Below the pieces are notes generated by a model that was not told the DNA's origin, did no database searches, and worked only from the letters and a program-made list of their open reading frames with translations. A DNA stretch of 23,612 nt from JAWXCM01 sp034408745. GTDB taxonomy: Bacteria > Acidobacteriota > Terriglobia > Bryobacterales > Bryobacteraceae. Positions within the stretch are counted from its first letter, which is position 1. Each line of letters begins with the position of its first letter. A program made the translations under genes and the position numbers. This document shows, piece by piece, positions 1 through 7,226 of this stretch. The stretch spans positions 1-23,612 of the forward strand of contig JAWXCM010000089.1 in the NCBI GenBank assembly GCA_034408745.1, in the 5' to 3' direction.

Positions 1-680
1 ATGCAATGGTGAAGCAGGATGTAAGCCGTGCCCGGGGATTTCGGCCCGCCATTTGCCCCGATCACCCCGTCGGTGGCCAGCGTCACCTTGATTTGCTCGG
101 ACTCAAACCACGAATCGAGAAAGTCCGACGCGCTCTGAGTGAAAACGCGGACCAGCCCCACCATCTCGTCGCGATTCAGGCCTTTCAGCCGGCCCATGAT
201 CTTCAGCCAGTCGATGTAGTCGCCAATGCGGTTCGGTGGAAACTCCGGCGGAACGGTCAGCAGCAGGGATTCCACCACCTGCGCCAGTCGCTCCAGGTGA
301 GCCTCATACGCCGGGAAACGGCCCGCATCGCGCGGTGAAAATTTGCCGATTTCCGAAAGCGTCTTCTGCCGGTCCTGCCAGAAAAACAAATGCCGCCCGT
401 CCGGAAATGCCGAGAAAAACGACGGGTCTTTGGGATAAACCACGTACCCATGCTTCGGCAATTCGAGTTCGCGGATGACGCGCTCCTGCAGAAGGCTGGT
501 GAGGTAAGCCGCCGTGGAAACGCGAAACCCGGGCCAGATTTCCTCGGTGACGGAGCAGCCACCCACCATCTCCCGGCGTTCCAGCACCAGGACCTTGCGC
601 CCCGCTTTGGCCAGATACGCGGCGGTTACCAGCCCGTTGTGCCCGCCTCCAACGATAATCGCGTCGTAGCGCTTTGCCAT
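1..680 (-). CDS. FAD-dependent oxidoreductase, PYROXD2/phytoene-desaturase-like (3' end outside window)
   Basis: Only the N-terminal 226 codons are present, because the gene runs off the left edge. Translation from the ATG at 678-680 gives MAKRYDAIIVGGGHNGLV, a dinucleotide-binding fold with the GGGHNG signature (residues 10-15). The second FAD-contacting strand follows (VLVLERREMVGG), then TEEIWPGF, KHGYVVYPKDPS and FPDGRHLFFW. This order matches the PYROXD2 / phytoene dehydrogenase-like flavoprotein family, whose members are FAD amine-oxidase-fold proteins of mostly unknown substrate; some are carotenoid desaturases. There is no signal peptide, so it is probably cytosolic or membrane-associated. 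It is divergent from the methyltransferase at 813. The frame is open to the window edge with no break. Family assignment is confident; the substrate is not. Confidence 0.88.
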   Translation of the reverse strand, partial: MAKRYDAIIVGGGHNGLVTAAYLAKAGRKVLVLERREMVGGCSVTEEIWPGFRVSTAAYLTSLLQERVIRELELPKHGYVVYPKDPSFFSAFPDGRHLFFWQDRQKTLSEIGKFSPRDAGRFPAYEAHLERLAQVVESLLLTVPPEFPPNRIGDYIDWLKIMGRLKGLNRDEMVGLVRVFTQSASDFLDSWFESEQIKVTLATDGVIGANGGPKSPGTAYILLHHC

Positions 681-812
681 TCGATGGAATTGTACCCGTT
701 ACCAGGGTGCGATGCGGCAGTGGAGCGATTGCGTAATTTGGGGCTGCCGGAAAAATAAGAATGACGCTCACGTGACCAACAGTTCGAAGGCGTGAGAAAA
801 TCGCAACGGCAG
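681..812. promoter_or_regulatory. Divergent intergenic region between the FAD oxidoreductase and the methyltransferase operon
   Basis: These 132 bases must hold the start signals of two divergent transcription units. A weak sigma70-like pair for the plus strand is TTGCGT at 729-734 followed about 18 bases later by AAATAA. A CACGTG palindrome lies at 769-774. No strong promoter could be picked out by eye. Confidence 0.3.
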
Positions 813-2291
813 ATGGAGAACCCTTACAACCAGGTGGCGTACCAGAGTTCACCATTCCCCCAGGCGCACATTAACCGCCTCGCGACGATGGCCACGCTGT
901 TTGGCGTCGAACCGCCTGACGTGCACAGCTGCCGCGTGCTCGAACTCGGCTGCGGTGACGGTGTCCACCTGGTCCCAATGGCGATGGAGTACCCCGAAGC
1001 CCAGTTCGTCGGAGTCGACACGGCGGATCTCGCGGTCGGGCGGGCTACCCAGCTGGCTGCGGAAATGGAAGCCGAAAATGTGCGCTTCCGCGTCGCCGAC
1101 GTGCGTCAGCTCGGCGGTCAGCCGGGTGAGTGCGATTACTTCATCGCGCACGGTTTGTACTCCTGGGTGGCGCCGCAGGTACAGGATCGAATCCTCGACC
1201 TCGCCGGCCGGCTGCTTGCCCCGAACGGAATCGCCTACATCAGCTACAACGCCTATCCCGCGTGGCACCTCCGCGAGATGACCCGCAACATGGTGCGGCT
1301 TCACGCCGCGGGCCTCGAAGACCCCGTCGAGATCCGCAACCGGGCTGTCGCGCTCCTGGCGACGATTTACAGAAGCCAGGGTGGCACTGAGACCTATCGC
1401 GAAGTGGTGCGCGGAGAGATGGAACGCCTGATCGGAAAGGATCCGGCGCTCTGCTTTCACGACGATTTCGGCGAACACAACCTGCCCGTCTACTTTACCG
1501 AGTTCGTGCGCCGAGCCTCTGCGCACGGACTGCAGTTCCTTTCCGAAGCCGATTCCAGCGATCTGACACAAAGCTCCGAACTGTCGGCGGAAACAAAGGA
1601 AGCCCTCGATTCCGTGCCCGACGTGATCGAACGCGAGCAGTATTACGACTACCTCACCTCACGAGGCTTTCGACGTACCCTGCTGTGCCGGGCGAACTTG
1701 CAGGTCGACCGCTCCATTCCCGCCAGCCGCCTGCGGACGCTTCACTTCGCCACCGCCATGAAAGCGCCTGACAACGCAGCCGAGGCTTTGACCACCAATG
1801 AGCCGATGGAGTTTGGCTCCGAAGGCGGTGGGTCGATTACCGTCAACCAGTCATTCGTCAAAGCGGCGATCCTCGAACTGGCCAGCGTCTGGCCCGCGAC
1901 CCTGACCTTCGACGAACTGCTCTGCCGAACCCTGGTCGCAGTACCGCCACCCGGCAATGCCGACCCGGAAGCCATGCTGCGCGAACTCCTGCTCCGCATG
2001 CAACTGCCCGGAGTCATCGACATCAACATCGCCCCGTGGTCCCATGCCCCCACCATCTCGGAGCGCCCAGTCGCTGCCCGCCTCGCCCGTCATCAGGCGA
2101 AAAACGGTACCCGGGTGACGTCCCTGCGGCACCGTCCCGTCGAGCTCGACGAGCCCTTGCTGCGGTCGATTATGCCGCTGCTCGACGGTACCCGCGATGC
2201 CGAAGCGCTGCGAGCCACTCTCGGGGTTGACCCGGACGACGTGCGGCAGGCCCTCTGCCGCCTGCACGAGATGGCCCTCCTGTCAGGTTGA
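813..2291 (+). CDS. SAM-dependent methyltransferase with regulatory domain
   Basis: This is a 492-residue class I methyltransferase. Motif I is VLELGCGDG at residues 42-50, followed by FVGVDTA (acidic end of strand 2) and a YFIAHGLYSWV strand-4 region. After the catalytic domain (about 1-180), a second block (about 200-290, around CFHDDFGEHNLPVYF) matches the methyltransferase regulatory domain known from predicted protein-modifying methyltransferases. A C-terminal winged-helix-like region of about 170 residues follows. The ATG at 813 was preferred over a GTG at 792, because family members begin with a short NPY motif, here MENPYNQ, just ahead of the catalytic domain. It heads a tight plus-strand run, and yjbQ begins 6 bases after its stop. 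The target is unknown; a protein or small molecule is possible. Confidence 0.88.
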   Translation: MENPYNQVAYQSSPFPQAHINRLATMATLFGVEPPDVHSCRVLELGCGDGVHLVPMAMEYPEAQFVGVDTADLAVGRATQLAAEMEAENVRFRVADVRQLGGQPGECDYFIAHGLYSWVAPQVQDRILDLAGRLLAPNGIAYISYNAYPAWHLREMTRNMVRLHAAGLEDPVEIRNRAVALLATIYRSQGGTETYREVVRGEMERLIGKDPALCFHDDFGEHNLPVYFTEFVRRASAHGLQFLSEADSSDLTQSSELSAETKEALDSVPDVIEREQYYDYLTSRGFRRTLLCRANLQVDRSIPASRLRTLHFATAMKAPDNAAEALTTNEPMEFGSEGGGSITVNQSFVKAAILELASVWPATLTFDELLCRTLVAVPPPGNADPEAMLRELLLRMQLPGVIDINIAPWSHAPTISERPVAARLARHQAKNGTRVTSLRHRPVELDEPLLRSIMPLLDGTRDAEALRATLGVDPDDVRQALCRLHEMALLSG

Positions 2292-2297
2292 GGCCGT

Positions 2298-2717
2298 ATG
2301 AAGTCGTATCGCAAAGAACTCTGGTTCGAAGTGCCGCAGCGGCGCGGTTTCGTCAATATCACTCCGGAAATCGACCGCTGCCTCCGGGAAAGCGGCATTC
2401 AGGAAGGCCTCTGCCTGGTCAACGCGATGCACATCACCGCCTCGGTCTTCATCAACGATGACGAGTCAGGCCTGCTCCACGACTACGACAAGTGGCTGGA
2501 GCGCCTCGCTCCGCACGAACCCACGGCGCAGTACCGCCACAATCAAACCGGAGAGGACAACGCCGACGCCCACATGAAACGGCAGGTAATGGGACGTGAG
2601 GTGGTGGTAGCTGTAACCGCGGGAAAACTCGACTTCGGACCGTGGGAACAAATCTTTTACGGTGAGTTCGACGGGCGCCGCCGCAAGCGCGCGCTGGTCA
2701 AGATTATCGGGGAATAG
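2298..2717 (+). CDS. yjbQ: YjbQ family protein (UPF0047)
   Basis: A 139-residue single-domain protein of the usual family length. The diagnostic features are an N-terminal segment ending in FVNITPEI, the central GLCLVNAMHITASVFIN strand with its conserved histidine, DNADAHMKRQVMG with a second conserved histidine, and the final GPWEQIFYGEFDG strand. Family members show weak thiamine-phosphate-synthase activity when overproduced, but their true role is unsettled. A GAGG Shine-Dalgarno-like element sits 5 bases before the ATG, in the 6-base gap after the methyltransferase stop, so the two genes are probably co-transcribed and translationally close. It is probably a cytosolic protein. Confidence 0.92.
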   Translation: MKSYRKELWFEVPQRRGFVNITPEIDRCLRESGIQEGLCLVNAMHITASVFINDDESGLLHDYDKWLERLAPHEPTAQYRHNQTGEDNADAHMKRQVMGREVVVAVTAGKLDFGPWEQIFYGEFDGRRRKRALVKIIGE

Positions 2718-2741
2718 CCGTTGGTTTGCGGTACCCTGACG

Positions 2742-3584
2742 ATGATGGGTTCTGACTTCCGCTACGCCATTTGCAACGAGGCATTTAAAGACTACGATTT
2801 TCGCGAAGCCTGCCAGGTCATGCGAAAGACCGGTTATACCGGTATCGAAATTGCCCCGTTCACCCTCGCCGACGACCCCACAACCATCACCCCCGGCCAG
2901 CGCGCCGAGTACCGCCGCATCATGGCCGGGGAAGGGCTCACGTTCGTCGGTCTGCACTGGATCATGGTGTCGCCCAAAGGTCTGCATGTCACCACTCCGG
3001 ACGCCGAACTCCGGGCTCGCAGCTGGCAGCACATCCGCAATCTGGTCGACCTTTGTGCCGACCTCGGTCCCGGCGGTGTCATGGTGTTCGGATCCCCGTT
3101 TCAGCGCGGAACTACCGGCGGGCTCTCGCGCGAGCAGGCCACGCGCAACTACATCGACGGCCTGGCCCAGTGCGCGCCTCATGCCGAGGATCGCGGCGTG
3201 AAGATCCTGGTGGAGGCGCTTCCGGCCGGCCAGTGCGACGTGGTGCAGTCGCTGGAAGAAGCCGCCGGAATTGTCGCGGAAATCGGCAGCCCGGCCATCC
3301 AGACCATGTTCGACACGCACAACGCGGTTGACGAGGTGGAGAGCCACGCGCTGCTGGTCGACCGCTACTTCGACGTCATCAGGCATGTCCACGTCAACGA
3401 AATGGACGGCAAGCATCCGGGGCGTGGCGACTACGATTTCAAACCCGTACTCGGCGTTCTGAAACAGCGCGGTTTTTCCGGATGGGTTTCCCTCGAAGCC
3501 TTTGATTTTTCATTCGGAGCGGAAACAATTGCCGTCGAAACGATTCAATACCTGAAGAAAGAGGAGGAGTTACTTCCTGCATGA
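2742..3584 (+). CDS. Sugar phosphate isomerase/epimerase, xylose-isomerase-like TIM barrel
   Basis: A protein of about 280 residues in the AP-endonuclease-2/xylose-isomerase-like superfamily. Candidate metal-binding and catalytic strands are present in the expected order: GYTGIEIAPF near the N-terminus, ILVEALP, QTMFDTHNAVDE, HVHVNEMDGKHPG and VSLEAFDF near the C-terminus. These supply the usual Glu/Asp/His/Glu metal set. The start is one of two consecutive ATGs (2742 or 2745); upstream in-frame TTG/GTG codons would add residues not expected in the family. Its stop overlaps the start of the epimerase by four bases, which suggests translational coupling and a shared pathway in sugar or polyol conversion. 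The substrate cannot be read from the sequence. Confidence 0.9.
   Translation: MMGSDFRYAICNEAFKDYDFREACQVMRKTGYTGIEIAPFTLADDPTTITPGQRAEYRRIMAGEGLTFVGLHWIMVSPKGLHVTTPDAELRARSWQHIRNLVDLCADLGPGGVMVFGSPFQRGTTGGLSREQATRNYIDGLAQCAPHAEDRGVKILVEALPAGQCDVVQSLEEAAGIVAEIGSPAIQTMFDTHNAVDEVESHALLVDRYFDVIRHVHVNEMDGKHPGRGDYDFKPVLGVLKQRGFSGWVSLEAFDFSFGAETIAVETIQYLKKEEELLPA
3562..3567 (+). promoter_or_regulatory. Strong Shine-Dalgarno inside the isomerase 3' end
   Basis: AGGAGG lies within the GAGGAGGAG run at 3561-3569, 13 bases before the ATG of the epimerase at 3581. It is the clearest ribosome-binding site in the plus-strand operon and fixes that start, even though the site lies within the upstream coding sequence. 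Confidence 0.6.
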
Positions 3585-4543
3585 GCAATCGTTGTGTGGT
3601 TACCGGTGGGGCTGGGTTCATTGGTTCCAATCTTGTACAGAGCCTTCTGGCGGCGGGAGAGACTCGGGTGACCGTGATCGACAATCTGATCACCGGGCAT
3701 GCCAAAAACCTCGACGGACTGGACGGCGCCGATCTTCAGAAAATCGACATTCGGAATTTTGACGCGGTCGTTCAAGCCCTGCGCGGCAGCGAGATTGTGT
3801 ACCACCTCGCCGCGATTCCGTCGGTACCGAAGTCCATAGCCGACCCCGTTCCCTCGCACGAGTGCAACATCGACGGCACGTTCAACGTGCTTCGGGCCGC
3901 CAAACAGGCTGGCGTGCGCCGGGTGGTCTACGCCGCGTCGTCCTCTGCCTATGGCGACACGCTGGTGCTCCCCAAGGTTGAGACCATGCCGTCACTGCCG
4001 AAATCGCCCTACGCCCTCCAAAAGCTCGTGGGCGAACTCTACTGCAACTTGTTCTGGCACAATTTCGGCCTCGAAACGGTCGCATTGCGCTTCTTCAACG
4101 TGTACGGTCCGAAACAGGATCCTCTCAGTCCCTACTCGGGCGTGTTGTCGATTTTCATGCGCAGCATCCTCGAAGGGACTCAGCCCACTATCCACGGCGA
4201 CGGCCTCCAGACCCGTGACTTCACCTACGTGGAAGACGTCACCGGGCTGCTGCAAAAAGCCGCCGTGGCCGGTCCGGTCGCTCTTGGCAAGACTTACAAC
4301 GCGGGTAATGGCGGCCGGTTTTCCCTGAATGAGGTTTGGGAAACGCTCCAGAACCTGACCGGAGTGCGAATCGAAGCCAAATACGGAGCCACACGGGCGG
4401 GCGACGTGCGCGATTCCCAGGCGGACACCACGGCGGCTCGGCGCGATCTCGGCCATGAGCCTCGTTTCACACTGGAAGAGGGCCTGCGCCGCACTTTTGC
4501 CTGGTACAAGGCCAACGCCGCGACGCTGGTGGCTGCGAACTAA
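3581..4543 (+). CDS. NAD-dependent nucleotide-sugar epimerase/dehydratase (extended SDR)
   Basis: A 320-residue extended short-chain dehydrogenase/reductase. The N-terminus has the NAD-binding motif GGAGFIGS (residues 9-16). Asp34 of VIDNL is placed to bind the adenosine ribose. The active site is visible as AASSSAYG (about 118-125) and Y144-A-L-Q-K148 (YxxxK). The substrate half carries RFFNVYGP and GDGLQTRDFTYVEDV, both typical of UDP-glucose/UDP-GlcNAc 4-epimerases and related dehydratases. It overlaps the isomerase gene by ATGA, so the two are probably made together and may act on related sugars for surface glycan. Whether it is a 4-epimerase or another nucleotide-sugar enzyme is not decidable by eye. 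Confidence 0.92.
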   Translation: MSNRCVVTGGAGFIGSNLVQSLLAAGETRVTVIDNLITGHAKNLDGLDGADLQKIDIRNFDAVVQALRGSEIVYHLAAIPSVPKSIADPVPSHECNIDGTFNVLRAAKQAGVRRVVYAASSSAYGDTLVLPKVETMPSLPKSPYALQKLVGELYCNLFWHNFGLETVALRFFNVYGPKQDPLSPYSGVLSIFMRSILEGTQPTIHGDGLQTRDFTYVEDVTGLLQKAAVAGPVALGKTYNAGNGGRFSLNEVWETLQNLTGVRIEAKYGATRAGDVRDSQADTTAARRDLGHEPRFTLEEGLRRTFAWYKANAATLVAAN

Positions 4544-4575
4544 CAGATTCGCGATAGAATAAAGGCGGCATTCCA

Positions 4576-5139
4576 ATGTCGCTCATCCAAAATCAGTTCG
4601 AGCGGAACTTCGTTACCACTTCCGTCGACTACGTGTTCAACTGGGCACGTCAGTCCTCCCTGTGGCCGCTCACGTTCGGTTTGGCTTGCTGCGCGATCGA
4701 AATGATCGCTTCCAGTGCCTCGCGCTTCGATATCGCCCGATTCGGCGCAGAGGTATTCCGGCCCAGCCCCCGACAGTCCGACCTCATGATCGTGGCCGGT
4801 ACGGTGACCCTGAAAATGGCTCCCGTGCTTCGCCGCATTTACGATCAAATGCCTGAACCCAAATGGGTTATCGCCATGGGTGCATGCGCCAGCGTAGGCG
4901 GCCCCTTCAACACATACTCGGTCCTGCAGGGTGTCGACAAGATTGTGCCCGTCGATGTCTATGTCACCGGCTGCCCGCCGCGGCCTGAGAACCTGTTCTA
5001 CGCACTCCTGAAACTACAGGAGAAGATCGACGAAATGTCGACACTCGTGAAGCGTCCGACCGAAGTTCGACTCTCAGAAGCGATGCTCCCGCACTTCGCC
5101 GAGCAGGTTCAGGTTCGTCAAACCAAGGTGGAACTCTAA
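4576..5139 (+). CDS. nuoB: NADH-quinone oxidoreductase subunit B (NuoB)
   Basis: A 187-residue complex I subunit that holds the last iron-sulfur cluster (N2) before quinone. The four cluster ligands are all present: tandem Cys38-Cys39 in GLACCAIEM, Cys104 in MGACAS, and Cys133 in TGCPPRP. The family block SRFDIARFGAEVFRPSPRQ and the YDQMPEPKWVI segment are intact, so the protein should be functional. The complex acts at the inner membrane with this subunit on the cytoplasmic side. It is unusual that no other nuo gene lies beside it: the neighbours are a sugar epimerase 32 bases upstream and pgeF 6 bases downstream. It may be the only NuoB, working with genes elsewhere, or a second copy. Confidence 0.95.
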   Translation: MSLIQNQFERNFVTTSVDYVFNWARQSSLWPLTFGLACCAIEMIASSASRFDIARFGAEVFRPSPRQSDLMIVAGTVTLKMAPVLRRIYDQMPEPKWVIAMGACASVGGPFNTYSVLQGVDKIVPVDVYVTGCPPRPENLFYALLKLQEKIDEMSTLVKRPTEVRLSEAMLPHFAEQVQVRQTKVEL

Positions 5140-5145
5140 GCAGAC

Positions 5146-5811
5146 ATGTTTGAGCGCGGGAACGACGGCGTTTTCCGGTCGTCCCTGCTGCGGAGCCAGT
5201 CATGGCTCGAGCACGGATTCGGCTCCCGAAACGCGGGCACCTGGCCCGGCGAGTACTCGCGCGTCCGCCAGGTGCACTCCGCTCTCGTCGTGGCGTCCGG
5301 CGAAGTCAGTTTTTTGCCTGAGGCTCCTCAGGCTGACGGAATCGTGACAGCCAAGCCCGGCGAGTGGGTGGGAATTCGCACAGCCGACTGCGTCTCCATC
5401 CTCATAGCCGATCCGATGACCCGGTGCATTGGGGCATTTCACGCAGGCTGGCGGGGAACAGTCGGAAACATTGCAAGTGCGGGCGTGGCGGAAATGGCCC
5501 GGTTGTGTGGTACCCGGCCCCAGGATCTGGTCGCAGCCATCGGCCCGGCAATCGGACTATGCTGCTTTGAGGTCGGCCCCGAAGTCGCCGCTGAATTCGC
5601 ACTGTTGTTTCCCGAAACCGCGGACGTCCCTGCGCACCTCGACCTGCCCGAAGCCAATCGGCGTCAGCTTCTTGCCGCCGGATTACGAAACGAAGCCATT
5701 GATGTCTTCGGAGCCTGCACCAAATGCGGACCGCTGGAGTTCGAATCCTGGCGCCGCGATCGCGAAGCATCGGGCCGCATGGTCTCGGCGATCCGCATCC
5801 GGCCGCAATAA
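5146..5811 (+). CDS. pgeF: Peptidoglycan editing factor PgeF (multicopper polyphenol oxidase/laccase-domain family)
   Basis: A 221-residue member of the YfiH/PgeF family, which removes wrongly incorporated residues from cell-wall precursors and was earlier annotated as a laccase. The family signatures are HGFGSR (about 23-28), RQVHS with His44, RTADC with Cys82, and HAGWRG with His99; these His/Cys/His residues form the metal site. IGPAIGLCCFEVG and a C-terminal CTKCGPLEFESWRRD segment complete the fold. It is the last gene of the plus-strand run, 6 bases after nuoB, and faces the DksA-like gene on the other strand. No U-tract terminator for the plus strand is apparent after its stop. Confidence 0.92.
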   Translation: MFERGNDGVFRSSLLRSQSWLEHGFGSRNAGTWPGEYSRVRQVHSALVVASGEVSFLPEAPQADGIVTAKPGEWVGIRTADCVSILIADPMTRCIGAFHAGWRGTVGNIASAGVAEMARLCGTRPQDLVAAIGPAIGLCCFEVGPEVAAEFALLFPETADVPAHLDLPEANRRQLLAAGLRNEAIDVFGACTKCGPLEFESWRRDREASGRMVSAIRIRPQ

Positions 5812-5816
5812 GCCGC

Positions 5817-5849
5817 AAACAAAAAACGCGGAACCCGAGGGCTCCGCGT
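5817..5849 (-). terminator. Intrinsic terminator of the DksA-like gene
   Basis: On the minus strand, a GC-rich hairpin (ACGCGGA pairing with TCCGCGT, arms 5843-5849 and 5826-5832, plus inner GG/CC pairs) is followed immediately by six T residues from the A-run at 5821-5826. This is a textbook Rho-independent terminator 50 bases after the stop of the DksA-like gene. A second small hairpin (CCGGCG/CGCCGG, 5860-5875) lies just before it. It reads only in the minus direction. Confidence 0.75.
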
Positions 5850-5899
5850 CAGTGAAACGCCGGCGAATCCGCCGGTGGAAAATTGGTGTGGTCCGCTGA

Positions 5900-6286
5900 T
5901 TAGGCTGCGTTGACCAGAAGTTCGTCGAAGGTTTCGGTGTTGCCTTCTTCCTGCGCACGGTCGGCCTGCTCCTGGCAGTCGATGCAGAAAGGGGTCCACG
6001 GCACAGCCGCGATCCGCTTGGAGCTGATCTCCTCTTCGCAGTGCGCGCAAACCCCGAAGGATCCGTCGTCGATGCGGCGCAAAGCCGCGCGCACATTGCG
6101 CAGCAGGTTCGACTCACGATCGAGATTACGGATAGCAAGTTCGCGTTCGGCTGCGTTCTGCACTTCATCCAGTGCATCAGGGCTCTTTTCGATGGTGATG
6201 GCGTCCCGGTTGCGGAGGACTCCGACCAGTTCGGCCTGCCTCTCTTCCAGGATCTGTTTGTATTTGGCGATGTCGGTCTTCGTCAT
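5900..6286 (-). CDS. TraR/DksA family zinc-finger transcriptional regulator
   Basis: A 128-residue DksA-like protein expected to bind the RNA polymerase secondary channel and alter initiation, often together with ppGpp. It has an N-terminal coiled-coil hairpin (about 1-75) and a C-terminal C4 zinc finger: Cys80-x2-Cys83, a 17-residue spacer, then Cys101-x2-Cys104. The coiled-coil tip has Asp37 and Asp40 in SPDALDEV, matching the DxxDxA tip motif of E. coli DksA except that the alanine position is valine. The start at 6286 is fixed by AGGAGA 8 bases upstream; the longer open frame has no such site. It is shorter than E. coli DksA (151 aa), like many paralogues. It appears monocistronic, with its own terminator. 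Confidence 0.9.
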   Translation of the reverse strand: MTKTDIAKYKQILEERQAELVGVLRNRDAITIEKSPDALDEVQNAAERELAIRNLDRESNLLRNVRAALRRIDDGSFGVCAHCEEEISSKRIAAVPWTPFCIDCQEQADRAQEEGNTETFDELLVNAA

Positions 6287-6294
6287 GGCTGCTG

Positions 6295-6300
6295 TCTCCT
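6295..6300 (-). promoter_or_regulatory. Ribosome-binding site deciding the DksA-like start
   Basis: The minus strand reads AGGAGA, then 8 bases, then ATG at 6286. It is the best Shine-Dalgarno match among the minus-strand genes. It excludes the in-frame upstream extension to 6454, whose residues do not resemble the family. Confidence 0.7.
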
Positions 6301-6449
6301 TGTTTTTTCGTTCTGCCTTGTTACCAAGTGCGTGTAGACGTCTTTTTTTCGCAAAAGTTTCAGTTACAACGTCTGGATCGGTACGGGCCCATCCAGGATC
6401 GGGAGTCTCAAACCCGTCTTTCTGACTCTGGCCCGTCCAAATCCCCAGA

Positions 6450-6458
6450 ATCATAGCA
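6450..6458 (-). promoter_or_regulatory. Candidate extended -10 promoter for the DksA-like gene
   Basis: The minus strand reads TGCTATGAT, a TGn-extended -10 hexamer (TATGAT at 6455-6450). A start near 6443 would give a leader of about 157 bases before the ATG. No good -35 was found at 16-18 bases, which is tolerated for extended -10 promoters. Assigned by eye only. Confidence 0.35.
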
Positions 6459-6511
6459 CAGCGTTTAGCAATTCTCTAGCCATCTCCTTCGACCATCCAA
6501 AAGACCTACTT

Positions 6512-6626
6512 TAGTCCCCCTAATGAGGGGTGCACAGGGCAAGTGGATGAGGGGAGAGCGGCTTTAGGATTCCCCTACACTGCGGAAAAATCCACACTGT
6601 AGCGCATCTTACGGGTCCAAACCCGC
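6512..6626. promoter_or_regulatory. Repeat-rich regulatory or structured segment upstream of the DksA-like gene
   Basis: The 415 bases between 6287 and 6701 hold no gene. This part is dense in symmetry: CCCC-TAATGA-GGGG (6517-6530); a direct repeat of ATGAGGGG (6523 and 6547); two CTTTAG...CCCCTA-like blocks about 52 bases apart; AGGGGA (6550-6555) pairing with TCCCCT (6571-6576) inside GTGGAT (6543-6548) pairing with ATCCAC (6590-6595); and CGGGT/ACCCG (6612-6625). These could be paired sites for a response regulator, or the helices of a small RNA. The rest of the gap holds the promoter and leader described separately and nothing else I can name. Confidence 0.4.
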
Positions 6627-6701
6627 AGTCCTTACCTTCCAACAGATGCAACGCGGAGACAAAAAGTCAGAAAGATCAGCAGTGGGAAATTATTCCATGG
6701 G

Positions 6702-7226
6702 TCAAAGCGGTAATAGGCCAATAGTACTAGCAATTACGCCGAGTTCCCGCGTGTCCAGGGTGCCAGCGGCCAGAAACTTGTCCAGAACAAAGTCAAAAGT
6801 CACTGTTTCTCTAAGCAGTTGCGAAGCCGGGATCTCGGTTTCGAGCGCGTATTGCCCAGGTGTGCTCGCCGTAATCTTGCCAACCGGAGTTTGTCCGATC
6901 AGAGCCGTCAGGGTAATTGGGCCCAGGCGCTGAAGGGCGGAATCGGGCACCGAGAATCGAGCCACCAGCTTCGCGCCCTTCTGGCCCGCGCCTTCGGGGG
7001 TCCGGAGCGTGACGGCGAACCGCCCCATGGTCCAGCGCCACGCGTTTTGCTCCACCTGGTGGAAACCGCGCACCAGCTGCATGTTTACAGCCAGGTCGGC
7101 CATGTTGACCACAGAAGAAAGAGATACGGATCCTTCTTCGGTCGGCTCCGGGTGAATCACTTCCTGCCGCCGGCATCCGCTCAGAACCAGCAGCGCCGCC
7201 GCGGCAATCGGTATCAGTCGCCGCAC
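6702..7226 (-). CDS. Predicted lipoprotein with a C-terminal beta domain shared with the upstream methyltransferase
   Basis: A 174-residue protein of no recognised family. It begins with a lipoprotein signal peptide: basic VRR, a hydrophobic run, and the lipobox LSGC with Cys18. Residues 54-174 form a predicted beta-rich domain with GFHQVE, WRW, FSVPD, LGPITLT and TPG. The same ordered set occurs in residues 266-379 of the methyltransferase at 9274-10413 (GWHEPE, WRW, FVPD, FGPVTLT, TPG). The GTG at 7226 was chosen because it starts the signal peptide directly and has AGG about 9 bases upstream; a TTG at 7247 would add seven residues. It overlaps the end of the oxidoreductase gene by 13 bases and ends the six-gene minus-strand run. 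It is probably anchored in the envelope; function unknown. Confidence 0.78.
   Translation of the reverse strand: MRRLIPIAAAALLVLSGCRRQEVIHPEPTEEGSVSLSSVVNMADLAVNMQLVRGFHQVEQNAWRWTMGRFAVTLRTPEGAGQKGAKLVARFSVPDSALQRLGPITLTALIGQTPVGKITASTPGQYALETEIPASQLLRETVTFDFVLDKFLAAGTLDTRELGVIASTIGLLPL

Noticed and set aside
6612..6625. CGGGT/ACCCG hairpin as part of a tRNA or terminator
   Set aside because: No acceptor, anticodon or T-arm pattern surrounds it, and neither side has a T-run.
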